64,000 bases of DNA from Thermodesulfovibrio sp. 3907-1M (lineage in GTDB: Bacteria; Nitrospirota; Thermodesulfovibrionia; Thermodesulfovibrionales; Thermodesulfovibrionaceae), in NCBI RefSeq assembly GCF_040450955.1, contig NZ_CP144373.1:1096486-1160485 (forward strand). Reading direction: 5' to 3'. How positions within the stretch are numbered: the stretch's first letter is position 1; each line of letters starts with the position of its first letter. Shown here piece by piece: positions 8,636-17,514 of the stretch. The notes under the pieces were generated by a model, which ran no database searches, had not been told where the DNA came from, and saw nothing but the letters and a program-made list of their open reading frames with translations. Made by a program: the position numbers and the translations under genes.

Positions 8636-9832
8636 TCATTTTTCTTTAAAAAGCTCTAATGGATTATAGCCTGTCTTATTCAGTAACCTCATGTCTGACA
8701 AATCTTTCTTTTCAAAAATAAAGTTTACATTTTGAAGATTCTTTAAAGAATTCAATGCTTCAATGGTAATGTCCCTGATCTCTTCTTGAGAAAGTTCATT
8801 TAATAGTTTATCACCAATTTTTTGTTTCTGAAGGTTTGAGATTCCATAGATAATCTTTCCACCCATAAATAGAAATTCGTATGCTACTGCATTACTGTAA
8901 GCAGAAAAGATACCATTTAAACCATTAGAATTAATTAGAGCAAAAATTTCCTGAATTTTAAAGAGATTTAAATTGCCAGAGAGAATCACAGAAGAATCTT
9001 TTATCAAACCGTATTTTTTTAATACTCCTTCAACAGAGCTTTCAAATCGTTCATAAAAGCTATTAAATTTGTTCTCTATTAATTTTTCCAGAATGGTTAA
9101 ATCCAAAGCAGGCTTAACTTCTTCAATTTCTGTTTTTGGAGGCTCTTTCAATAAATCCTGGGCAGGTTTAACTTCTTGTGCTCCAAAGCTTTCCTCTTTT
9201 TCCAGCACCTCCAGTTCTGGGAGTTCAACTTCTGCTGGCTCAAACAAATCCTGTGTTTTTTGCATTGGTTCAGGCTTTTCAAATATTTCTTCCTTTAATT
9301 CAATTTCTTTTGTTAAATCAATCTCCTTCTCTTCAATGGAGAATACTTCTTCTGTTTCAGGTAATACAATAGGCTCTGTTTCTTGCAGTTCCTTTATTTC
9401 TGCTTCCGGTGTTTCATAAGTAAAAACAGGAATTTCTTCAGTGATCTCTTTAACTTCCATCGCTTTACTTAAGACTTGATTGATTTTGTCTACCAGGTCC
9501 TCAGATTTAAAAGGTTTTATAAAATAATCCAGAATTCCATATTTTTCAATAAATGTCTGTCCCACTGTCTCACCTTTCCCAGTGATCAGAATAATGGGAA
9601 TATCTTTAAGAGTTTCATTCTCCCTTATGAGTTTGCAAACCTGAGAACCTGTCATCTTGGGCATTATAAAGTCAACTAAAATTAGATCAGGCTTGATATC
9701 TTCAGCAAGTCTTAATCCTTCTTCTCCATCACTCGCTGTATAGACTTCATATCCAGCTTCCTGCAAAGAAACCTCTGCAAGTTTTCTTACAAGAGGGCTA
9801 TCATCCATTACTAATATTTTTTCTCCTGCCAT
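8636..9832 (-). CDS. Response regulator with acidic linker and DUF4388/PATAN-like domain
   Basis: 398 residues. The N-terminal receiver (about 5-118) has D10/D11, phospho-acceptor D54 (LILVDFIMPKM) and Lys in YFIKPF. Residues about 125-240 are a very Glu/Pro-rich linker. The C-terminal part from about 282 begins with a DUF4388-like pattern, SGNLNLFKIQEIFALINSNG, then a G-x-I-x-x-G-I strand. DUF4388/PATAN-type domains occur in cyanobacterial PatA-type response regulators linked to type IV pili. The architecture is therefore PatA-like, and a role in controlling surface motility is inferred. Confidence 0.82.
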   Translation of the reverse strand: MAGEKILVMDDSPLVRKLAEVSLQEAGYEVYTASDGEEGLRLAEDIKPDLILVDFIMPKMTGSQVCKLIRENETLKDIPIILITGKGETVGQTFIEKYGILDYFIKPFKSEDLVDKINQVLSKAMEVKEITEEIPVFTYETPEAEIKELQETEPIVLPETEEVFSIEEKEIDLTKEIELKEEIFEKPEPMQKTQDLFEPAEVELPELEVLEKEESFGAQEVKPAQDLLKEPPKTEIEEVKPALDLTILEKLIENKFNSFYERFESSVEGVLKKYGLIKDSSVILSGNLNLFKIQEIFALINSNGLNGIFSAYSNAVAYEFLFMGGKIIYGISNLQKQKIGDKLLNELSQEEIRDITIEALNSLKNLQNVNFIFEKKDLSDMRLLNKTGYNPLELFKEK

Positions 9833-9843
9833 TTTTTTACTCC

Positions 9844-10974
9844 TTATTCAAGAAGTTTTTTCATTGTTATACGCATTCTTTCCACAGCCCTTGCCAGTGT
9901 AGCTATCTCTCCACGAGCATCTTTAATCTCTACTTTTTGAGATGTTTTACCCATAGATATTTCATCTGTAACCTTTGTAAGTGCAACTATAGGATTTATT
10001 ACATATTTATTCATGCCATATCCAATTAAAAGAGCTATTACTATGAGCATTACAATATAAACTAAAACATTTATACCAAGAATTGTAAAAACTTTAACTG
10101 GGCTGAGAATTCTTTCTTTCACAAGATATATAAAACCTATGATTTTACCAGAGAAATCCTTAAGAGGGCTATAAGCAACAATATATTCTTTACCTGCATA
10201 AGAAACCACTTCAGTATAGTATCTGCCTTTTGATTGAGCTGCCCTTTTTAAAGAAGCCTCAGAGATAAACAGTTTCGGATCTGGCTGAGTAAAATAAAGA
10301 CAAACCCATTGACCAAAAGTATGTTTTACATCTTTTAAGCCAGGCCAGCCAGTGAGCAAATCCTTGTAAATAGCAACTCCTGTATCAGCATTTATGGCTT
10401 TTTTAATCTGATCAATCTCCGTCTTCAATCCACCGCCAAAATCAACGCTTCCTACAAATTCACCTTTGTAAAAAATTGGTTCAACTCCTCTTAACCCAAC
10501 TCCTCCTAAACCAATCTCAATGCCCCTTGTACCTTTATGAATTGTTTGTACCTGCACTACAGTTTTACGCTCCTTTGAGATATCATCACCAAAATGACTA
10601 AGATCATGAAGTCGCACAAGAGAAACTGCAGGAGGTATGTGAAAGTGAAATTGAGCAAGACCAAAGTTTTCTTTTAGAGAATTAAAAGCAGGCAGGAATT
10701 TGTCTATTAAGCGGTTTCTGTCTTTTTTATTAACAGCTTCCTGAACATCTGACATCTGGGCCACTAAGTTAGCCATCTGTTGATAATGAATCGTTGCAGT
10801 TTCAAGTAAAAGCTGAGCAGTGTTAATTGATGCTTCAATGTTTCTGTTTTCTTCATCTTTTAAAAGATTTACCTGCATGATATAGTTGAAAACAACTAAT
10901 ATGCTCATTCCAGCAATTAAAGTTGCTAAAAGAGGAAGAGCTATTCCTGTTCTTAATCCAAATTCTATTTTCAT
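9844..10974 (-). CDS. Double-Cache sensor with terminal HAMP and no output domain
   Basis: A 376-residue inner-membrane protein. TM1 is about 9-31. A large extracytoplasmic region (about 32-295) has dCache_3-like features (FHIPPAVSLVRLHDLSHFGD and the glycine-rich GIEIGLGGVGLRGVEPIF). TM2 is about 297-321 and a HAMP about 322-376. The protein stops right after HAMP helix 2, with no MCP, kinase, cyclase or other output module. The stop codon is followed by a normal 11-base gap to the next gene, so this does not look like a frameshift. Within the chemosensory operon it probably senses a ligand and passes the signal through HAMP contacts with another protein. Confidence 0.85.
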   Translation of the reverse strand: MKIEFGLRTGIALPLLATLIAGMSILVVFNYIMQVNLLKDEENRNIEASINTAQLLLETATIHYQQMANLVAQMSDVQEAVNKKDRNRLIDKFLPAFNSLKENFGLAQFHFHIPPAVSLVRLHDLSHFGDDISKERKTVVQVQTIHKGTRGIEIGLGGVGLRGVEPIFYKGEFVGSVDFGGGLKTEIDQIKKAINADTGVAIYKDLLTGWPGLKDVKHTFGQWVCLYFTQPDPKLFISEASLKRAAQSKGRYYTEVVSYAGKEYIVAYSPLKDFSGKIIGFIYLVKERILSPVKVFTILGINVLVYIVMLIVIALLIGYGMNKYVINPIVALTKVTDEISMGKTSQKVEIKDARGEIATLARAVERMRITMKKLLE

Positions 10975-11529
10975 TTATAAACCTCCTAAAATTTTATTTA
11001 CCTCGTTTAAAAACTCTCTTTTTGATTGAGGGTCTTCTATCTCTTCCTTTAACATATCAATTAAATTGAGAAAATCCTCTTTTGATGGTGGCTGGGAAGG
11101 AACCCATTTTTCATTGATATATTTTTCTGTAATTTTTCCTCCAATGGGACCAATTTGCCTGATTAATGCAGTTTTTATGTCATCTTTTATTTTTTGAAAC
11201 TCTGAAGCCTGAACAAAAGAAGAATCTGAGGAAATTACAAATTTGTCCAACTTTTGCAAATTTTTTATTATATCTTCTGTTGAAGGAATATCATTGCTTG
11301 TTATATCAATTGAAATTTGAGGAATAAAATTATATGAAACTGGCTGTCTGAAAGATATTTCATCCAAACATCGTCTACCCTTTTGAAAGCCAAAGGATAT
11401 ATGATAGATTTCTCCATTTTTAAGGTAAAACTTGAGCAGATTTTTTTCTGATGAAAAATTTACAGTAAGCAGTCCTGTGCTTTTTATTTTAAATAAATTC
11501 TCAATAATATCTGCAAGATTTTTTTTCAT
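10975..11529 (-). CDS. DUF4388-type protein, first gene of chemosensory operon
   Basis: 184 residues. The N-terminal half has a DUF4388/PATAN-like layout: LADIIENLFKIKSTGLLTV, a strand, then FYLKNGEIYHISFG. The C-terminal half has the conserved IGPIGGKI motif found C-terminal to DUF4388 in other signalling proteins (DUF8082-like, from memory), then a helical tail. It is a soluble protein with no enzymatic motif, probably an adaptor. Its stop abuts the next start at 10974. The ATG lies 8 bases after the predicted -10 box and has no clear Shine-Dalgarno. Confidence 0.7.
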   Translation of the reverse strand: MKKNLADIIENLFKIKSTGLLTVNFSSEKNLLKFYLKNGEIYHISFGFQKGRRCLDEISFRQPVSYNFIPQISIDITSNDIPSTEDIIKNLQKLDKFVISSDSSFVQASEFQKIKDDIKTALIRQIGPIGGKITEKYINEKWVPSQPPSKEDFLNLIDMLKEEIEDPQSKREFLNEVNKILGGL

Positions 11530-11537
11530 AAAGCTCT

Positions 11538-11566
11538 ATAAAAGAATAGCAAATTACTCCTGTCAA
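11538..11566 (-). promoter_or_regulatory. Promoter of chemosensory operon
   Basis: On the minus strand TTGACA (11566-11561), a 17-base spacer and TTTTAT (11543-11538). The ATG at 11529 begins 8 bases after the -10 box, so the message would have almost no leader. Confidence 0.55.
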
Positions 11567-11600
11567 TATCAAGACCTGGGATAATTAATAGATAGAATCT

Positions 11601-12950
11601 TCACTCCTTACTGTTCATCATCTGGATGAAATCAGTAAAGAACTTTCCTTTGATAAAATCAGGGTGGTCAAGAATTTTTAGAAATAGAGGTATGTTGGTT
11701 TGTATACCTCTTATCAGTGTTTCCTGAAGAGCTCTCTTCATTCTGTCTATTGCTTCCTGTCTGTTTGCTCCTTTGGTGATGATTTTTGCTACCAGTGAAT
11801 CATAGTAAGGAGGTACTTTGCATCCCTGATACAGGAAGCTGTCAACTCTTATGCCCGGACCACCTGGAAGATGTATGAATTCTACTATGCCTGGAGAGGG
11901 AATGAATTTTTCAGGGTCTTCTGCATTAATTCTACATTCTATAGCATGTCCACGAAATTTAATTTGAGACTGTTTAAAAGACAAAGGATATCCTTTGGCA
12001 AGCCTGATCTGTTCTTTAATAATGTCAATATCAGTAATTTCCTCTGTTACTGGATGTTCTACCTGAACTCTGGTATTTATCTCAATAAAGTAAGGATTTA
12101 ATTCATCATCAACAATAAACTCAAAAGTGCCTATATTTCTGAATTTCAACGCTTTAGCAGCTTTTACAGCATATTCACCTATTTTTTTTCTTAGTTTTTC
12201 ATTCAAAACAGCAGAAGGAGCTTCTTCAAGCAATTTCTGGTGTCTGCGCTGTATTGTACAGTCCCTTTCGCCAAGATGAATGATATTACCTTGTTTATCA
12301 GCAAGTATTTGTACTTCTATGTGCCTTACTTTCGGGAAATACTTTTCAATATAAAGTTCACCGTTTCCAAACGCTGCGAGGGCTTCTCTCTGAGCCATGA
12401 AAAAAGCCTGTTCAATGTCTTTTTCATCATTTACTATTCTCATTCCTCTTCCACCACCACCTGCAGAAGCTTTAAATATTACAGGAAGTCCTATTCTTTT
12501 GATTACCTTCATACAGGATTCTTCATCCTTCACCGGTCCGTCACTTCCAGGAACTACAGGAACACCTTTTCTTTTGAGTATCTGCCTTGCCTTTGCTTTG
12601 TCTCCTCCAATTTTGATGTTTTCAGGAGTAGGACCAATAAACACTATCCCAGAGTTCACGCAAGCCTCTGCAAATTGGGCATTTTCAGATAAAAATCCAT
12701 AACCAGGATGAATTGCTTCAGCATCTGTTATGTCTGCTGCAGAAAGAATTGAAGTAATATTTAAATAACTCTGAGCAGGATTTGCAGGACCTATGCATAT
12801 TGCTTCATCTGCAAGTTTCACATGTAAAGATTCCTTATCAGCTTCGGAGTAAACTGCAACGCTTTTTATACCAAGTTCTCTACAGGCACGGATAATTCTT
12901 ACAGCTATCTCTCCTCTATTTGCAATGAGAATTTTTTTGAATAACTCCAT
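11601..12950 (-). CDS. accC: Biotin carboxylase subunit of acetyl-CoA carboxylase
   Basis: Carboxylates the biotin on AccB using ATP and bicarbonate, the first half-reaction of fatty-acid synthesis. 449 residues, the normal length. ATP-grasp motifs: Lys160 before the glycine-rich loop AGGGGRGM (163-170), and EINTRVQVEHP (290-300) with the catalytic Arg and metal-binding Glu. It sits directly downstream of accB with a 2-base gap. The transferase subunits accA/accD are not in the window. It is the last gene of the long operon from 19926. Confidence 0.97.
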   Translation of the reverse strand: MELFKKILIANRGEIAVRIIRACRELGIKSVAVYSEADKESLHVKLADEAICIGPANPAQSYLNITSILSAADITDAEAIHPGYGFLSENAQFAEACVNSGIVFIGPTPENIKIGGDKAKARQILKRKGVPVVPGSDGPVKDEESCMKVIKRIGLPVIFKASAGGGGRGMRIVNDEKDIEQAFFMAQREALAAFGNGELYIEKYFPKVRHIEVQILADKQGNIIHLGERDCTIQRRHQKLLEEAPSAVLNEKLRKKIGEYAVKAAKALKFRNIGTFEFIVDDELNPYFIEINTRVQVEHPVTEEITDIDIIKEQIRLAKGYPLSFKQSQIKFRGHAIECRINAEDPEKFIPSPGIVEFIHLPGGPGIRVDSFLYQGCKVPPYYDSLVAKIITKGANRQEAIDRMKRALQETLIRGIQTNIPLFLKILDHPDFIKGKFFTDFIQMMNSKE

Positions 12951-12952
12951 TA

Positions 12953-13399
12953 CTAAGTTACCTCAATTAAAAATAGTGGTTCTCCATACTCAACAGGCTG
13001 TCCGTTTTCAACGAGTATTTTTTTCACAACTCCTGAAACATCACTTTCAATTTCATTCATAATTTTCATTGCCTCTATTATGCACAGGACTTGCCCCTTT
13101 TGCACCTTTGAGCCAACTTCAACAAAAGGTGGAGCGTCAGGAGAAGAAGCTCTATAAAATGTTCCAACAAGTGGAGAGGTAATTGTGTGAAGAACTTCCT
13201 CTTCTTTTAAAACTTCTGCATGATAGGAAGGTTGTAAGGATTCTGCTGATTGTTTGGTGGGTTTTGCAATTTCTACAGGAGCATAGACATATCCCCTTTT
13301 AATTCTGATTTTAAAACCTTCCTTTTCAATATTTAACTCTGTTACATCAGTGTCCTTTAAAAAGGATATAATTTCTTTTATTTCTTCAAGTTCCATCAT
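12953..13399 (-). CDS. accB: Biotin carboxyl carrier protein
   Basis: 148 residues. The C-terminal biotinyl domain carries the biotinylation motif EAMKIMN at 109-115, with biotinyl-Lys112. The linker is short. The N-terminal helix region is of the usual BCCP type. It is adjacent to accC and immediately follows efp (stop/start abutting), the common efp-accB-accC arrangement. Confidence 0.97.
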   Translation of the reverse strand: MMELEEIKEIISFLKDTDVTELNIEKEGFKIRIKRGYVYAPVEIAKPTKQSAESLQPSYHAEVLKEEEVLHTITSPLVGTFYRASSPDAPPFVEVGSKVQKGQVLCIIEAMKIMNEIESDVSGVVKKILVENGQPVEYGEPLFLIEVT

Positions 13400-13963
13400 T
13401 CACTCCTTTATCTTTTCAATATATTCTCCTGTTCTTGTATCAATCTTTAATAAATCACCTGTCTGAATATGGAAAGGAACTTTTACTGTAAGACCCGTTT
13501 CAAGACGGGCAGGTTTTGTTCCTCCAGAAGCTGTATCACCCTTAAAGGCTGGTTCAGTCTCAACAACTCTTAATTCAACAAACATTGGTGGCTCAATTAC
13601 AAGAGGCTCACCTTTGTAGTAAATCACATCAACAATCATCTCTTCTTTTATATAATCCAGCGCATCTCCAATTCTGTTTGCTGGTATGGTAATCTGTTCA
13701 TAGGTTTCCATATCCATAAAAACATAGGAGTCTCCGTGAGAGTAAAGATACTGCATCTGTTTTTCTTCAAGCTCTGGTTTTTCAAATTTTTCTCCAGCAG
13801 GGAAGTTTTCTTCAAGAACCCTTCCTGTTTTAAGATTTTTTATTTTAGTCCTTACAATTGGTGCTCTTTGTTGCATTTTTACGTGTTGAAAATCAATTAT
13901 TTCATATGGTTCTCCTTTGTATTCAATCTTTAAGCCCTTTTTAAACTCTGATGTTGAAATCAT
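13400..13963 (-). CDS. efp: Translation elongation factor P
   Basis: Relieves ribosome stalling at proline stretches. 187 residues with three OB-like domains. The KOW-like N-terminus (FKKGLKIEYKGEPYEIIDFQ split around residue 15) is followed by the modification loop at QQRAPIVR. Domain II is EEKQMQYLYSHGDSYVFMD and the C-terminal GDLLKIDTRTGEYIEK signature is present. The modification residue is an arginine, or a nearby residue of the loop, instead of the Lys modified by EpmA. The enzyme is not in the window. Operon position is between a M24 peptidase and accB. Confidence 0.96.
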   Translation of the reverse strand: MISTSEFKKGLKIEYKGEPYEIIDFQHVKMQQRAPIVRTKIKNLKTGRVLEENFPAGEKFEKPELEEKQMQYLYSHGDSYVFMDMETYEQITIPANRIGDALDYIKEEMIVDVIYYKGEPLVIEPPMFVELRVVETEPAFKGDTASGGTKPARLETGLTVKVPFHIQTGDLLKIDTRTGEYIEKIKE

Positions 13964-13974
13964 TCCTCTACCTC

Positions 13975-15027
13975 CTATAAAATTTCTAAATCTCTTGAAA
14001 GTGAAGTCAAAATTTCCACTGAATTTTCTCTTACAGCAACCATATCTTCTATTCTTACTCCACCGAAGCCTTCAATATAAATTCCAGGCTCCACAGTAAA
14101 AACCATGCCAGGCTCAATTATCTCTTCAGATTGATAATTTATCTTTGGAAATTCATGAACATCAAGTCCAACTCCATGACCTGTGGCGTGCCCGAAGTTT
14201 TCTTCATAACCTGATTGTTTTATCAGATTTCTTGCTGCCTGGTCAATATCTTTTGCAAGCACCCCTGCTTTACATGCCACGATTGCTTCCTGTTTAGCCT
14301 TATTTACTATCTCATAAATCTCTTTCTTTTTATTGTCCGCCTTTCCTATTATAAATGTTCTAGTCATATCAGAAAAATAACCTTCATATTCTGCACCCCA
14401 ATCAATTATAACAAAATCACCATAATTGAGTTGTTTGTCAGAGTTTCGCCAGTGAGGCATTGAAGAGTTAGCTCCCGATGCTACGATTGCAGGAAAAGGT
14501 AAAGTATCGCTCTGTTTTTTTATCTCATTTTCAAGAGCTCTTGCTATTGTTTTTTCTGTAATGCCCTGTCTGAGAAGATGTTTAATCCGTAAAAAAGCTT
14601 CTTCAGCTATTTTAACTGCTACTTTTATATTTTCAATCTCTTCTTCATCCTTAACTGCTCTAATATGCTCAACAACATAATACTCGGGAACCAGGTCAAT
14701 TTTGCCACTGAGTTTTAAAAAAGTTTCCACACTGCAGGTGACTTCAAAAGAAACTTTTTTTATGTTCAAGTCATTCATAAATTTTATTAAAGCATTGATC
14801 CAGGAATCTTTAAAAAAAACAATTTCACCAAAAGCTTCCTTTTTTGCCTGTTGCACATAACGGAAATCAACAAAAAGAAAAAGCCCCTTATGAGTTAAAA
14901 GAACAACGGCAAAGGAGCCTTTAAAGCCCGTTAAATATCTGATATTTTTAAGATTCGTTATTAAAAATGCTGGAGAAGTAATTTTATCAAGAACTTTTTT
15001 AAATCTCTTTTCATATTTATTTGCCAA
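13975..15027 (-). CDS. M24 metallopeptidase (Xaa-Pro aminopeptidase type)
   Basis: 350-residue cytosolic peptidase that probably removes N-terminal residues before proline. A creatinase-like N-terminal domain (1-120) is followed by the pita-bread catalytic domain. Metal ligands are visible as IIDWGAEYEGYFSDMTRT (both Asp), GHATGHGVGLDVHE (His), FTVEPGIY (Glu) and GVRIEDM (Glu). It overlaps coaBC by 11 bases and precedes efp, a pairing seen in many bacteria. Confidence 0.92.
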   Translation of the reverse strand: MANKYEKRFKKVLDKITSPAFLITNLKNIRYLTGFKGSFAVVLLTHKGLFLFVDFRYVQQAKKEAFGEIVFFKDSWINALIKFMNDLNIKKVSFEVTCSVETFLKLSGKIDLVPEYYVVEHIRAVKDEEEIENIKVAVKIAEEAFLRIKHLLRQGITEKTIARALENEIKKQSDTLPFPAIVASGANSSMPHWRNSDKQLNYGDFVIIDWGAEYEGYFSDMTRTFIIGKADNKKKEIYEIVNKAKQEAIVACKAGVLAKDIDQAARNLIKQSGYEENFGHATGHGVGLDVHEFPKINYQSEEIIEPGMVFTVEPGIYIEGFGGVRIEDMVAVRENSVEILTSLSRDLEIL

Positions 15028-16216
15028 CTTTTAACTCCTTGATTTTAGAAAGAATCAGGCTGGCTATTTCTTCTTTTGGTAGTAATTCAGTTTTTTCTTC
15101 AAAAAATTTATTTCCCTTTTTGTATAGCATTATTATCTGGTTAGTATCGGACTGCATTCCTGTATTTTTTTGTATAATGTCATTCAGAACAATCATATCA
15201 AGAGATTTTTCCCTGAGCTTCCTCTTTGCTCTTTCTGTATTGAGTCCTGCTTCAGCAGAAAAGCCTACAGTAAAGGGCTTTTTCTTGAGCTTTGAAACTT
15301 CTTTAAGGATATCAGGACATAGCTTGAGGGATATGGAATTTATTGAGTTTTTATCAATTTTTGTATTGTAGAATTTCTCAGGCTCAAAGTCAATTGGTGC
15401 TGCTGCCATTAAAAGAATTGTGGCAGAATCTATACTTTCCATGACTTTTTCAAGCATTTCCTCAGTTGTTTCAACCCTGAAAAATTTATCCACCTCTGGA
15501 GGTTCAATATTTGAAGGACCACTTATAAGGGTTACTTTTGCACCTCTTCTTTTTGCAATTTTTGCCAGGGCATAACCCATCTTACCTGATGATCTGTTCG
15601 TTATAAATCTTATGGCATCAATGTATCCCCGTGTAGGTCCTGCTGTTACAAGAACATGCTGTCCTTTTAAATCCTTTTCAGTTAAAGCTGAAACTACTGC
15701 TTCAAAAATCTTTTCAGCACCTACAAGCCTTCCTATCCCTTCTTCACCACAGGCAAGACAACCTTCTTCAGGTCCTACAAATTCAACTCCTATGTTTTTT
15801 AAGTAATCTATGCTTTTTTGAACCTGTGAAGCCTTATACATTCTCCAGTTCATGGCAGGAGCTATGATTACCGGACCACGAAAGGCAAGAAGAGTTGTTG
15901 TAAGAAGATCATCAGCAATTCCACAGGCATATTTATTGATTAAATTTGCAGTGGCTGGCACGATTAAAAAGAGATCGCATTTTTTTGCAAGCTCAATATG
16001 AGAGAGAGGTTCCTGAAACATATCAATCAAAACCTTGTTGCCACAGGATATTTCAATACTTAGAGGTGTAACAAAATAAGTTGCTTTTTCAGTCATAACA
16101 GGAAAGATCTCAGCACCAGATTCTTTTAAAAGTTTGATTATCTCTAATACTTTATAAGCTGCAATGCTTCCTGTTATGCCTATCAGAATTTTTCTATTTT
16201 TTAAAAAATCCTTCAC
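15017..16216 (-). CDS. coaBC: Bifunctional phosphopantothenoylcysteine decarboxylase/synthetase
   Basis: Two consecutive steps of CoA synthesis in one 399-residue protein. The N-terminal flavoprotein CoaC has GSIAAYK, PAMNWRMY and the active-site Cys loop GCLACGEEGIGR. The C-terminal CoaB has AGPTRGYIDAIRFITNRSSG and the late motif LDMIVLND. Operon position is between rpoZ and the M24 peptidase; linkage to gmk and rpoZ is very common. Confidence 0.96.
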   Translation of the reverse strand: MKDFLKNRKILIGITGSIAAYKVLEIIKLLKESGAEIFPVMTEKATYFVTPLSIEISCGNKVLIDMFQEPLSHIELAKKCDLFLIVPATANLINKYACGIADDLLTTTLLAFRGPVIIAPAMNWRMYKASQVQKSIDYLKNIGVEFVGPEEGCLACGEEGIGRLVGAEKIFEAVVSALTEKDLKGQHVLVTAGPTRGYIDAIRFITNRSSGKMGYALAKIAKRRGAKVTLISGPSNIEPPEVDKFFRVETTEEMLEKVMESIDSATILLMAAAPIDFEPEKFYNTKIDKNSINSISLKLCPDILKEVSKLKKKPFTVGFSAEAGLNTERAKRKLREKSLDMIVLNDIIQKNTGMQSDTNQIIMLYKKGNKFFEEKTELLPKEEIASLILSKIKELKVGK

Positions 16217-16222
16217 TGTTAA

Positions 16223-16639
16223 TTATTCTTGTTCATCAGAATGCTGTTCTGGTTGTTCTGAAAACAATTCTTCAAGCAATTTTTCAGCAGATTCCTTACC
16301 GTGTAAGTAAACTTTAAGATCTTTTTCAAGTTCGCTGAGGTCAGGAATTGCTCTTCTTTTATCTTCAAGAAGTTTTTTAACATCAACCTGGTCAATCTTT
16401 TCTTTTGCTTTCAGCGCTTCTTCACCTGTAATATAATCTATTTTGTTTGATAAAACCTCAAGAATTGCTGTGGTCGTAACTTTTTTTGCCTTTTTTTCTA
16501 ATTTTGATGTGGCACCGAGAGAAAGTTCAGCAGCTCTTTGAGCTGCTATAAGCACAAGACGATATCTTGAATCAATTTTAGTTCTGTCAATTTCTATTGG
16601 TAGAGAGATAATATCAAGGGTTTGTTCTTTTCTTTCCAT
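16223..16639 (-). CDS. rpoZ: RNA polymerase omega subunit with long C-terminal extension
   Basis: 138 residues, against roughly 70-90 in many bacteria. The N-terminal conserved part is KIDSRYRLVLIAAQRAAEL, followed by helices. The C-terminal half (about 75-138) is charged and ends in a Glu/Gln-rich tail. Placement between gmk and coaBC is the classical omega neighbourhood and supports the call. Confidence 0.88.
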   Translation of the reverse strand: MERKEQTLDIISLPIEIDRTKIDSRYRLVLIAAQRAAELSLGATSKLEKKAKKVTTTAILEVLSNKIDYITGEEALKAKEKIDQVDVKKLLEDKRRAIPDLSELEKDLKVYLHGKESAEKLLEELFSEQPEQHSDEQE

Positions 16640-16652
16640 TTTATTTTCCTCC

Positions 16653-17270
16653 TTATTTTTTGAAGATTTTTTCTATTTCATCATGTTTTATTCTTTTTGT
16701 TTTAAGTCTTTCAGCACAGACTATGCAAAGCAGGTCATTTAATGCTTCTTCAATATTATCATTTATTACAATGTAGTCATAAAATTTATACTGTGAGATT
16801 TCCTCTTCTGCTTTGCTCAATCTCTTTTTTATTGTATCCTTATCTTCATTTCTCTGTAAAAGTCTTCTCTCAAGTTCTTCCATAGAAGGTGGAAGAATAA
16901 AAATCAAAATACTCTCAGGATAAAGTTTTTTTATGCTTTTTGCTCCCTGCGCGTCAATATCAAGCAGTATGTCGTATCCCTGTTTCATTAGTTGAGATAT
17001 AACATTTTTTGATGTTCCATAAAAATTTCCATAAACCTCTGCCCATTCAATAAACTCTTCATTGGATATCATTTTTTCAAAGGTTTCTTTATCCACAAAA
17101 AAATAATCAACTCCGTCTGTCTCTCCAGGTCTTGGCTTTCTTGTTGTATGAGAAATGCTCATTTTTAAATCAGTCAGTGCTTTGAGCAGTCTATCGCACA
17201 ATGTTGTTTTACCAGTGCCTGAAGGAGCAGAAATAACAAAAATATTTCCTCTTTTATAAAGTTCCATCAT
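16653..17270 (-). CDS. gmk: Guanylate kinase
   Basis: Phosphorylates GMP to GDP. 205 residues. P-loop [10 protein letters not shown] begins at residue 14, followed by the GMP-binding [20 protein letters not shown] and [11 protein letters not shown]. It starts inside the 3' end of the RemA-like gene (17-base overlap), indicating coupling. Confidence 0.97.
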   Translation of the reverse strand: MMELYKRGNIFVISAPSGTGKTTLCDRLLKALTDLKMSISHTTRKPRPGETDGVDYFFVDKETFEKMISNEEFIEWAEVYGNFYGTSKNVISQLMKQGYDILLDIDAQGAKSIKKLYPESILIFILPPSMEELERRLLQRNEDKDTIKKRLSKAEEEISQYKFYDYIVINDNIEEALNDLLCIVCAERLKTKRIKHDEIEKIFKK

Positions 17271-17514
17271 TCACCATGTTTGCTTCATTAATCCTTTGTA
17301 AGATTGTTTCAACCTGTAAAGCACTAAGTATTATATGGTCACTATCCGTAATTATAATTGAACGGGTTTTTCTTCCTTCAGTTACATCAATAAGTTTTCC
17401 TCTTTTTTTTGCTTCCTCTTTCATTCTTTTCATGGGCGAAGAGCCAGGATTCACTACAGCAACAATCCTTGATAGAGACACTATATTGCCAAAACCGATG
17501 TTTATGAAACTCAT
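17254..17514 (-). CDS. RemA-like protein (DUF370)
   Basis: 86 residues, full-length DUF370. The diagnostic [17 protein letters not shown] and [19 protein letters not shown] are present. In Bacillus RemA is a DNA-binding activator of biofilm matrix genes. In other phyla the gene sits, as here, between yicC and gmk, and its target is unknown. It overlaps yicC by 4 bases. Confidence 0.92.
   Translation of the reverse strand: MSFINIGFGNIVSLSRIVAVVNPGSSPMKRMKEEAKKRGKLIDVTEGRKTRSIIITDSDHIILSALQVETILQRINEANMVNDGTL

Noticed and set aside
12240-12692. 150-residue plus-strand ORF antisense to accC
   Set aside because: Composition is odd for a protein and the opposite strand is a full, conserved biotin carboxylase gene.
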